Shown here: piece by piece, positions 38,326 through 49,473 of the stretch
How the letters are laid out: every line of letters begins with the position of its first letter
How positions within the stretch are numbered: the stretch's first letter is position 1
Source: Ectocarpus siliculosus
Lineage: Eukaryota; Sar; Phaeophyceae; Ectocarpales; Ectocarpaceae
Length of the DNA stretch: 64,000 nt
Assembly: GCA_000310025.1 (NCBI GenBank)
Contig: FN649733.1
Span: 4,299,640 to 4,363,639, forward strand
Direction of reading: 5' to 3'
Notes under the pieces: model-generated
The model's database searches: none
The model's input: the letters and a program-made list of their open reading frames with translations, nothing else
Told to the model about the DNA's origin: nothing
Program-made: the position numbers and the translations under genes

Positions 38326-41300
38326 CTACTCGTCGCTCACCATTCCATTGCAAGCCAGCTTCGCCCCTCGCGCCGAAGACGCCCACGCCATGCCGTTAAC
38401 ACCATCCGGGTCGTCGCCCAGGTGGCTAGCCGTGCTCGATCCTGCCAAAGCGATAGCTCCCCACGAGGAAGAGGCGGCGCGGCTTCTCGCCTCCGCAAGT
38501 CTTTCGAAAGCAGCATCGGTCGAGACCAACGGGTCCCGGTCAGTGCATTCAACCCTCACAAGCGCGGCGCTGGCGGCAGTGTTGTTCGATTCGTTGACCG
38601 CCGTGTGTTGCGATCTGACTGTAGGGCCGGATTGTCTTTCTGATGCCGATCGAGTCGACTGCTCGATGATCCCCCCAGAACCAGGCTTATTGTCTCCATT
38701 GCTCTGCATTTGTTTGTCTTTCCTTGCTGCAATGACCGTGTTGCCCGCTTCCCCTCGTTCCAAGATCCTTATGGTTGTCTTCTCACAACCCTTCTCGTGC
38801 CCGTTACTATTTCGGGAAGGCACGCCCACGTCACTGCCGCCTAATGGTTTGGCATTGTTAGAGCCAGTTCCACAGGGAGGATGAGGTGTAGGCGCCGCTG
38901 GGAGTGGCGGTGTCGCCTGGGTGGTCGGTGTGCTGGGAGGAGAATATTGTTGTTGACTAGCAGATGCGTTCGTTAACGGACAATGCTGCTGCTGCTGCTG
39001 GGTATACTGTCGGCGATCTCCGGTACAGATGCTCCTCCCGTCACTCGCTGGCCCATGCCCCGGAGAGACCAAGCTAACACAGGGACCTTGGCCCTTCACC
39101 CAGGCTCGAAGCGCCGCCTCCGAGGCATTTCTCGTGACGGGGTTCTTCCCGAGGTGAAGAGCGGTGAGGTTAGTCAACATTGGCCGCAAGCGCTCCAGCT
39201 GCCTAAGACTGCGGATGTCATTGTCCAGTAGCTGAAGGCACGAGAGGTTCGGAAATGTCTGCGAAGTGGTGGGTTCACAGGATGAGGCAGGGCGGTTCGT
39301 GTTGGGAAGCGGGTGGTGCTTTCGTGTGTAGGCTTGTAGTGTTTCGAACGTATATATGTGACGGACTGGGAGAATCGCGTGAAACCCTAAGAGATTACCA
39401 GTAGAGAAATCAGGAAACACTCCCTCTACAACGGTAGGTACCAAGAAGCTTCCACGTTTCCATCGGTCGTGCCCGAACTCTGTGTGTTTTACTTCTGAGG
39501 ACAACCTCGCTCGCCACGGACAATCTTCCAGGACTTCTGCTTCAAAGTGACGCTTTGTTTTGCACGACTTGACGCACCTGTGCTATTGTCGAGGCCTTCC
39601 TGGCGACGCTAGTCACATGGACCAGCGAGAACCGAGCCTCTACGACTTGTTCCCTGAGCGAGCACACCTTCCCGTCGCCTAGCCACCGCCACACGTCTCC
39701 ATACACCTTGAGCGTGATTCCGCCTGCTCCGCCAGGAACACCACCCCCGGATGCAGCAACATCACCTACGCCCATTCTATTGTGCCGCAACCGCTGCTCC
39801 AGTTCGAAGTATCCCACTCCGCCAGAAATGCTGCCCCTTCGCCCGGCGTTTCCTGAACGGCGGCCTCCAACCCCTCCACCAGTCCTTGCCACCCCCGCCA
39901 CTTCACTCCCTGTGTTTGCCGAGGACGATGTGCGTCTGCTTGGAGGGGTAGGGGAGCGTGGGCTTGGGGGCGGGGGCTCCGGCCGTGGCGGAACAGCCCC
40001 ACCGCCCGTGTTGCTGCTGTCAGCTGGGTTTGGGCCAGTGGGTGCCGAGCACGACGGCGAAGATGCAGGCGGCGGCTTCACGTGGGCGCTGGTCTTTCTG
40101 CTGGTGTTGTCTTTGCCCGTGGAGGTAGAGTCCCGAGAGCTGCGATGTCTTGCTCGAGAAGTGATGGAGCCGCCACCGCGCCTCTCCCAGCACTCCCTAA
40201 ACGAATGGCAGTCGCAACCAAGGACGATCCCGATTGGGGATTTACTGGGTGTAGGGTCTGGGTGGGAGTTGGTACCCCTCCGATAATCGATCGTTCCCGG
40301 TATCCCTCGCTATGGAAAGTTTGGTTCGACCTTTGGCGAAGTGGAAAGATTTTCGGAGGGGTCACGATGCGGCAAAAACAAGAACAACTCTGGGGTTGCG
40401 CGTCTACAGTACTGCACATTACCGGGCTGCGGCAGAGGCTGCACGCGTCGTGGAAGAGGCTGCACGCGTCGTGGAAAGGTTGGATCCCGATTTCGGAAAC
40501 AAGTTCAATTGAGCCACCTATCGATGTGAAACTACCGGGAATCATGCCGAAACACACAATAGACTGCAGTTGTTCCGAAGACAAACGCTCGCCTTGCGGC
40601 TTCGATGGCCTCCCTCCGCTCCTTGAGCGCCGTCTTTTCCCGCTCGTCTCGGTCCGTCTTGGCTCTTTTCAAAGCCACCGCCTCTCTCGCCTCCGCCGCC
40701 CGGCTCATCCCGTTGCCCACAGCCAAAACCACCTCCTTTCTCGCCGCCCTTGTGGAACTATCACCGCCAGTGATGGCGCACTCGCCAGCGGCCATTGTCT
40801 GCTGGGAGAGCTGATCGGGTGGCGCAGGGGGTTAGCATACCTCAAAATAAAACGATTTTTGTGATGACGCTCGAACAAACTAGAGGAAACGGAGACAAAA
40901 CCGTGTCTCAGCGAAACGCCCTCGCTGTAGACGACTTTGCCAACGGCGGGCTTGGCCAAGAAGACAACCAACGCCTAACCCAAAATCGTTGGAATGATTT
41001 AGCGGCGAAATAACGGAAAATCTGTTTGAGACGGTCCATGGATGCCATAGGCCGTTCATTGGTGGTATCGTCTCCGCCGTGATTGTATATGAGTTGGGAA
41101 TGTATGGAGTCAGGTATGGAAAAAAGTGTAAACAAGAATAAATGCCTACGGCAGACTCAATAACAAAGATTTCGGCTCGGAGATATCCTGCCCGTCGTTC
41201 TATTCGGCGGTGAGATAATCGAAGGTTGCCGCGGCGGAGTCAAGACACAGAATGTTTCCAGCTCGATCGCTCTGCAAATACAGTCAGTTCAGACTCCATG

Positions 41301-44300
41301 AAAGGGGCGGGTGCTTCACACAATCTTTTTTCTTAGGGTGAGGCACGGTACACCCCCCCCCCAACGGTGCATGGTTCGTCTCCGGTGCTGTCCTTGTTTT
41401 CTACACGCTCGGAGTGTATGCTGGTGGCCATCTGTCGCCACGAGTTCGAGAGTACTTTGCAAACCTGCACGAATACTGTCACCTGTTCCCATGCGCCACC
41501 ACGCACCCTTCCGTCGCTACCGATAGCACCCTTGTCGGGAGCGGGCGCAGACATCACCGGCCCTGCACGATGAAGCCCCCTCGGGTCATCGCCGCCCCGA
41601 GAGTGGTGATGCTGGTGTCGATGTTGTTGTTGCGGGCTTGATAAACTTGAGCCGGGGTGATGTTCCGCGCGTGATTGGGTGTCGGCGCTGCCTTGGCCTA
41701 GCAGGACCGGAAATCCGTCGTTGCTTCTTTCATTGCGATTGGTGCCGCTGGTGCTGACACCGTTTCCGCCCGTACGGCTCGTCCCCGACGGCTTTCTGGA
41801 GCCTTTGCCCGAATTACCCATCGCCTCGTGAAACGCAGTCCGGCTCCTGCCGTTGTTGCCCCCGCCCCTACTCTCCCGGGCGTCATCGGCTGACGCTGTC
41901 CTTGTCGTTGGTGGCGCCAAGTTGCCGTCCGAACCTTGGTGCGAAATGGATTGGCCGTGATCGGTCACCCTTTTGAGGTCTAGGTGGTGCAGGTTCGGCA
42001 GGTGCTGCAGAATGTAACTGCGGTAGCTCGAACCGAGACCGTTTTGGCCCGCAACAGGGTTGCCGTAGAGGCTCAGCTCCATCAGAGACCTGAAAGTTTG
42101 TTGGGTTGGGGGCTGAGTTACGAGATGTGGAAAATGTTTTTTCCAGTCCCAATCGTAGTTACATTTTGTGTTACCCGTTCAATCCAACCCCATGAAAATG
42201 TTCTCGCTTTTCATGAATACAGATGACAAACTAGCAGGATGTGGCTCTGAAGTCCAGTGCAGAGTCGACTCCGGCGCAGACAAAATAAACTGAAGGGAGC
42301 AACGGGTTCACGCTTTTGACGAGGTGATGGCTGTCCTACCATACACATTCATGATAATTTCGATACGTGCAGCGCGAAGAGAAAATACAACTAACCCGCA
42401 AGTAAACAAGTACCGGGGATAGCTGTGTCGCTGCATACTGTAGAAGCTCAGGGTCCAGCAGATACCCGGTCTGCCAGCGAAACCAATCATGATGCTCGGC
42501 ATTCGATGCTCTCCGACGTCTTGCCTGGTAGACGTCCTGGTGCCTACCCAGTGGAGCGCTCCAACACTTTTGCTCAGCTATTCCTACAAGACTGAGTTCT
42601 ACCAGTGGCGTGGAACCATCCGGCTTCTCGGCCGTCGAAAATTCAACGTCTTACTCCTCGGCCGTAGCACGAATCGCCTACAGTATTTGTCACACGTTGT
42701 TTGCTTCGGTTCCAGAGGGGCATACAGGGCAGACGCTGACACCGGGTAACAGTACGGCTCTGGTCCGACGACATGCTACGAGAAGTGGTCGTTGTGGCGG
42801 ATGTTGCCACAAACTGGCGGCCAGGAGCCAACTGCTGGAACGCCGTTGTTGCTACAAAATAATCTTGTTATCCATGAATCCATTCGCCGCCACGGAAATA
42901 CGAAAACGTATCGCGCAGTACGTAGATCAAACACACCCACACGAAGCCAACTCGAGCGAGATTCCCGAGTGCAAATCCTCACTGACCGAAGCAGAGTATC
43001 GTAGGGGTAGGGAGTTGTGGGGTTTTCACCCGTCAGCATGATCGAGGGTACATGTGCTTACCCCACCGAGAAGACACAGGAACAGTCTTCAAAACTGTTG
43101 ATCCTGTTGTTGCTTAAAAACAGCCGCTGCAGCCTGGGCAAGCCATCAAGTTCCATCACCTTAGTTTGGCCGGGGAGACATGGACGTTCGAAAATGATCG
43201 ACACGCAATACAACACTGAGTGGCCATACAGTACGGCTGCACAGCACCGAACACTCTCGTCGTCGGCCTCCATCAAAACCCATTTATTCAGCCACGTGAA
43301 ACTCCGCGGGTGGGTTCTTACTTTCGTCGTAAGACGTCCATGCAAGTTTGAGGCGATCTTGTGTTGATGCACTCTCATGCCATCAACCTTATCGAAGTGA
43401 CATGGAGACATCGTCAGATGCAACAGCTGTTACTGCAGGCCAGAGTCTGATTCTCCGCATCCAACCAAAGGCGTTGTCTCCATTCCGCTGCTTTAGACTG
43501 TACACATGGCCGAGTGAAACTGTGTGTGATGACTAAGGATCAATAAATGCTTTCAGAAACAACCCGTCGTTAGAAAGGCAACACCTTGCTTGAAGCGAAG
43601 GCAGTTAGTTGGTCATGACCTACTGGTACGAGAGTCGGGCTTTCGCGGCAACCTAATAGTCATTACAGGTTACTGGCAGCGGATGTTCTTTTCATGTTTG
43701 TACAAAGGTGTGCTGCTTGGGCGGATCCTACATAGGTTTAGCGACAAACTGATGAAGCGATGCACACCCAGGGGATTCTATTGTGCAGCCTACCGTAGTT
43801 CAGAGAGCAGGGACGACGAACCACCTCTATTTTCGTTTAGGGAATGAAGCACCGGAGACAAGCATACCTTCTCGACGTTGTTTCTCCGGAGATTAAGCTC
43901 TGTCAGGGCCGTGAGGCAACTCACGTTCTCCACGACCCTGAAAGGAAGACATTGGGTACGTTGGAACGGTCAATATTTCGCTCAACCATCACATATTGGG
44001 AAGGAATAACCCCCTCCCCACACGCTACGGGGGCAGGAACGATCTGCAACAGGAGCGCCGGCGTGATTAACAGCGACACTTCAGTTTCACTCACTTTATT
44101 TGGTTGCCGGCGAGGTTGAGCACCCTCAAATCCTGCAGACCGTCAAGCCCAACCATTGTTTGGATGGAGTTAGAGTGTAGATCCAGGACGTCCAGTTTTC
44201 GTAGAGAATGTAGATTGGATATCTGCGAACACAACACACCCGACAACAACGTAGCGGTTGGCTGGTCAACGACGAGATAGCCAAGTGATGCTGCTGCTGC

Positions 44301-47300
44301 TGCTGCTACTCCTGCCCCTGCCTTGCAGGTAAGTGTCGACAAACAGAGGTATGGATACGGAATGAAGCAGAAGCATCTTCCCTGATATTGGGATTGTCGT
44401 CGGATGCATCGCACGGGAGGGAGGCACTGGAACGGACGTCAAAGAGGGTCAGCCCTTGGAAACGACATGCTGCCCTGGTCGACGTAGAGGAGAGGTTACG
44501 TATATGTACGAGCAATACGTGAAGATCGTCTTCTTCTGGGTGGACGGGCAACAAGCATGATATGGTTGAGACCATGAAATCGTTTTCTCATCTGGAGAGC
44601 AGGCAACGAAAAGTAGTCATCATCGCGGTCAATGCCGGGTCGCTGACGCGCAGTGGGTAGCGTGAACAAACGCGAACCAAAATAAACAAAGCGGCAGAAA
44701 CAGCATGCGCACTCTGGCATGCGAAATAAAAATTAAACATATGACGGTGCCACACCTTCTGGATCTTGTTTTTCCCGACCATCATGACACGGAGGGCAGT
44801 CATCGTCGATAGCGGCCCTTCCAGCGTGTCGATGACGTTATTGTACAAGTCGATGAAGATCAGGTTGGGTAGGTTGGCCAGGTTCGTGATCTTGGTGATG
44901 AGGTTGTTCTGGTAGTTCAGCAGCCGCAATCGGTTGTCTCCCTGGAACGTTGGTGATGGTCGATCGCGATTCAGTTGCAAACACAGGCGGAGACGGACGG
45001 GCGGCGAGGACAGACGTGAGCATTCGTCCAAGAAAGGAGACCAGACGAAACATCTATTGTGGTTCGTATCAATTTCTCTCGAATTTTTCTCTTCTCCGCT
45101 GAGTTGTCTCCACTGCAGCCTTCTTCCCTACAATGCATATATAGCTATTGGTTCACGTAGAATTTTGACGGGTGAAGTGACTTTAATCTTTAGCTCAAGG
45201 GGGCCAACACCACAACGCATGGCGAATGAAGCCCGACGCGCAGACTGGATTACAGTCTTGCACAGAAGCAAAACACAATCAATACAATGCCGGTCGAAGT
45301 CCCCAATTGGAGATGGTTGCTGTATCATCCTCTTGCGCAGAAGGAAAGGGCACAATAGTAAAGACGGTGGCCTACCGTAGTGGTAGGGCACGGGGGTCTC
45401 CCTGTAACAAATGGCAGTATTAGTAACGACAATACCAGTCTGATTATGCCGCTACCGCCGTCCCTCCGCCCGTCCTCAGGCCGAGGAACAGCCACGCAAA
45501 CAGCATTTGTTAAAATGCCAATCGGCAATAGGAGGAATTAGTGATGCACACACAATGTGGCCAATTGCATCCGTCCTCACCATACCGTAACGTGAAGGTC
45601 CCAACAACACGCGATCTACATCAATGAGTAGAGAGCCCTGAAGCAATAGAGAGGTACCCAGCATGTGCACTACACCACCTGTATGATGGGGCACGATGTA
45701 AGCCACCGCCGGTGCAAGTTCAGCCGCTCCGGGGACCTCTTCTTCGCGTCTTCACTTCTTCGGACCAGCAGAACGCCTCCTTGGAACTCCCTCACTTCGA
45801 CCCCTCCCTCGGGACCTGGCAAAAGCACACCGTTCTCGCCCCCCACCCCCATCACGCCGGCATCGTCGACGCCTCCCTCCAGTAGTTGGGTGGCCGCTTT
45901 GCTGAGCGTGGCACTAGTGGAGCCTGCATCCTGCTGCTCCTGGAGCGACATCCCCACACCGTGACCTTTGGCATCACCGCCTACCGCCGAGGTACCGCAG
46001 ATAACGTTGTCATTGCCCTCGGGTAGCCGCATCACCGCTTGGTCGGATTCTCGACCGTTTCTATCCCCACCGCCCCCATCTTGTGGAAAAACCCTAACCT
46101 TCCTGCTGCTGCTGCTGCTACTGCTGCCGCCTACACACCCTCGCCCGCTCCCGCTCCCGCTCCCGCTCCCGCCGCCGGTAGCACCGCTCGTAGCGGTTTG
46201 CCCTCCATGACGAGGGGCACATGCCCCACTGCCGCTGCTGCCGCCACAATGCGGGGGTGCACCCCCGTAGTTTGCAATACCTGTCGCGGAGTTGATGCGG
46301 CTTACCCGCGGGCTCGTGTCCGCGCTTGTGTTCTCAGATTGCGACAAGTGAGACAGGAGGCCCACTGCGGCGACGCCTCCCGCCGACCCACTCCTCGAGG
46401 AGTTGTTGACGCCGTGTGCGGGATTCGGGGGACTGGCTTGAGGGACCGTAACTCGGCTGACTATTGGTTTGGCGCTAGCTTGCGTCGCAGCCGCTAGTGA
46501 TCGCGGCGTGAAAGCTTGGTGACCCCCCCCACCCTTACCACTCCCACAGCTAGCACTTCGTTCTCCACTGGTGCCTACCGCTGGGACGACTGCAGGACCG
46601 TCGCTGCCAGCATTTCTTCTGTGGTTAGCTCCGTTGGCGGAGGAGGGGATGGGGTGGGCCCGTAACGGTTGTCCCACTCCTCGCTCGCGGTGCTGATGGT
46701 GTTTCAAAGAGACCGACCGTGATGACATCTGCGCACCTGCGGTTGTCGAGGCTGATGTGGCGGGTGGTGGGGATGCCCCTGCTACCGTAAGCGCTATTGC
46801 GGCTGACGTTGGTTCTATGTCGTCGTCCGCCGAGAGCAGCGGGAAGAACGAAGCCTGTTTTGCGGCGTGGGGATTAGACACAGCACATACGAGGAACCCA
46901 ACGTCTGGCTGCAGCAACGGTATGTATGAGGCGTCCCAGGGCTTCAGGTCGATGAAACGGAACTCAAAGAATGACAAGACAGATCCCATAAATCGAAACC
47001 AACACGCGTGTAAACTCTGTCGGCAGCATGTTGGCGATCCAAGCAGGCACGAAATCGCGGTGTTGACCGGGTCGGGGATCGACTGGATACACTCACATTG
47101 TGGGGAAACGCCCGTTGTTCGCTTCCCAGAGGGGGAAGCGTCGACAGACAGCCTAGAACAGTTGCCGAAGAGGTGAAGAAACTTATTTTCTGTCCACGGC
47201 AGTAATTCCAAAAATCTCAAGGAAAGGACCTTTCCGCACCCCGCAGTGGCGTACTGTAGTCTGTGTTGAAAGGTGAGGTGTACAGGATGGAGTAAACCGA

Positions 47301-47571
47301 GACGTTCCCCGAAGGATTCGCTTGGGATACGCAGGACACGTTTGTCACCTACCACCTACCTGCACAGCGTCTTCTTCTGTCCTTGCGCCTCCATTGCCTG
47401 CTGCGTTTCTGCCAACCATCGACGACCGCGAGGCTGGATTCCGTGCACTTGACGGTCGTGGTCGAACTCGTCCCCCTCGCCCGATACCCTCCCCCCCGCT
47501 GCCACCACCTGCGCCGGTCCCGGAGTGGTGCGACTGCTGGTGTAGTTGCTGCTGTCTTTTGCGGCCGAAGT
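38326..47571 (-). CDS. LRRC49: LRRC49-like protein (tubulin polyglutamylase complex subunit)
   Basis: In animals LRRC49 (PGs4) is a subunit of the TTLL1 tubulin polyglutamylase complex of centrioles and cilia. Minus-strand exons: 47571-47360, 46854-45679, 44941-44756, 44222-44095, 43937-43868, 43159-43062, 42089-41465, 40810-40593, 40196-39578, 39258-38326, with phases agreeing. Landmarks in order: RLNLHRRWLTSCPII; LRLLNYQNNLITKI; IDLYNNVIDTLEG; LDVLDLHSNSIQTM; LRVLNLAGNQIK; LTELNLRRNNVEK; LQRLFLSNNRINSFED; SLYGNPVAG...LDLKRVT; a charged helix ending EAARECWERR; and a YFELEQ...ITLKVYGD region. The order matches human LRRC49. The algal protein is about twice as long (over 1350 residues, human 686) because of disordered Ser/Gly/Pro/Gln-rich insertions. 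The first exons are uncertain; a further coding-like stretch lies at 47826-48029. The exon 42089-41465 donor could instead be at 41483. One intron is GC-AG. Confidence 0.88.
40197..40592 (-). other. GC-AG intron in the LRRC49-like gene
   Basis: On the minus strand the donor is GCAAG|GCGAGC and the acceptor is CGTTTAG. Joining gives EAARECWERR, matching the conserved helix at this place in LRRC49. No GT donor in the required phase (2) is available nearby. Confidence 0.7.
40436..40474. repeat. 18-base tandem duplication
   Basis: Two near-perfect direct copies of GAGGCTGCACGCGTCGTG lie in the GC-AG intron of the LRRC49-like gene. Confidence 0.7.
44290..44308. repeat. CTG run in an LRRC49 intron
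   Basis: Six CTG units followed by CTA. Non-coding, unlike the other CTG runs in the window. Confidence 0.85.
46102..46175. repeat. CTG run plus CCCGCT hexamer run coding Ser and Gly-Ser tracts in LRRC49
   Basis: Read on the minus strand, the CTG run gives consecutive serines (AGC frame) and the hexamer run gives alternating Gly-Ser. Both lie in the disordered N-terminal exon. Confidence 0.85.
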
Positions 47572-49473
47572 CTACAAAACACGAAGACATCCGCGGCACA
47601 CGTAGCAACCACACGAAAACTGTTTCAGTCGGGCAAGCTCGTGGTGATTGCGTCGGCACCATTCTCCTTAGCGGTTGGATTTTGTTGCGGCCACAGCCCG
47701 CCAACCGCCAATATATTAGGTGAGCGAAAGGTCCTACAGATACTACGGGCACCGGGTTGATGGAGGCACAATAGTGTGGCTACATCCATCCCGAGTACGA
47801 TAGAGAAGGGTGCATCGGCCCCTTACGAGACCCATGGGGGGAGCTCACTCTGGTTGTAGCCCCATCCCTCGCTGCCGCCGAAGGCACCGCCCCCTACCGC
47901 CGCAGCATGAAAGTTCGGTGGGCGACTAGGCGAGGACGATGCTGACGGATGCTGACTGTACGACCTTGCCTGGACCTTGATCGTCTGCGGCTGCTGCTGC
48001 TGCAGCGTCTGTTGTTTCCAGGCGAGCAAGGGCGTGCAATAAGAAGGTGCCCATCAGTTGGAGTTGCCACCTCTACCCTTTCTAGAAATATTCGTCGTGT
48101 CGAGAAGAGGGGGTCTTACAATGGCAAGCGCGGTGCATGGGAAGGAACGTTTTTGCCCCCAGGCTGATTCTAAAAATCATTGTGTGCATACCATCAGTTT
48201 TTGTTCGCCTCCATGTGTCAATGTACATAAAGGTAGGGTGTCAACCTCCAGTAACTATTCACGATAGAGTTGAAACTGAAGTCGTGCATACTTGGACATT
48301 TTGCTTAGCCATGTATATCGGGTAGCGTTCTATACACCTTTGTTCAATGATGAAATCCCTTGAAAATTGAGAGGGAGGTCGGTGCTGAGTAGCGAACGGA
48401 GATACAGTAGTAGAGACAATCATCCAGCGAGGCTGAGACAGTCGTGTTTCTTTGCGGATGAGAGCATCTCAAGCACCACAATTGGGCCAAAGAGGTGACG
48501 CACACTCTGCGGGTACGAGCGACTGCTGCTGTCACATGATCCTAAATGTTCCTTCTCCGGCATGTACATAGCACAGGCCAGCACGATGTACAGTATGCTG
48601 ACTATTGTACTGGCTACTGTAGCAACGGCGGGGTGGGACCCTTCGTGGTCTGTATGCATATCACAGGCGCAATTGCACTACAGTACTGTAGTGTACAACG
48701 TGTTGTACAGTGGTGCTGCATTCTTCCTTCATAGCATGTGACTGCGACAGTAGAATGCGGTTCCGTCATCCGAGTACGCATCCTGACACAACATGTACAG
48801 AATGTACGTAGTCGCTTCACGATCATGTGTGCGCATATGCGTATGTGCTGGTGTACATGTGTAGACTAACCCTAGTGCGAAAATGTACTTGATCCTGGTG
48901 AACGGCCGTTCGAGGGAGACCTGTGTCTCAGAGGAGCGTGGTGAGCACAAATGCCCCCCACGGTCGGTCGTCTACGGTAGTTAGCAAACCTTGGGCCCCG
49001 CAGTCGTCTGAGGCTCCATAAAAGATGATTGTGGTAGCACTCCACGCTCTCCATGCTCCACCTTCACTTGCGCTTGACCCAGGAAGTGTTCCGCCGCATT
49101 TTGGTGAGAGTGGCAATATTGCTGGTGCTGTTTCGAGCTCCCGAGTTTCCAATCCAGTTTGCTGGGTTGGTTCAATGTACTGCTGCCGCCCTGCCGTTGC
49201 CGATGAACAGACCCGCCCTTCAAGAAGTGCCCCCGACTATGGATGAGTTCCATAGATGGCTGCCTTGTGTCTTCGGGGGCTATCTCTCAGTCGCAGGCAG
49301 TGGGGGCCGACGGCCGCGCCGCACCGAACAAAAAAGTGACGGTTACATTTACTGATGCCACCCCCGTCACAACTTGAAAACGAGCGCCAGGCCAAAGATA
49401 TTACTGGATCCAACTTGGCGGTAGCGCTCGAGGGAACGTGGGTGGACTTGGCAAGACCCCTACGGAGAGGACA
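47572..49473. other. Divergent region between LRRC49 and the MORN gene
   Basis: Holds the 5' ends of both genes. On the minus strand 48029-47826 reads as Gln/Ser-rich coding sequence (QQTLQQQQPQTIKVQARS) that is probably an earlier LRRC49 exon, though I could not match its splice phase to the next exon. A 91-codon frame at 49253-48981 (-) might be a first exon. The sequence near 48580-48720 is rich in GTAC and TACTGTA motifs. Confidence 0.45.

Noticed and set aside
38183-38884. A 233-codon plus-strand frame
   Set aside because: Antisense to the last LRRC49 exon; no splice partner and no family.
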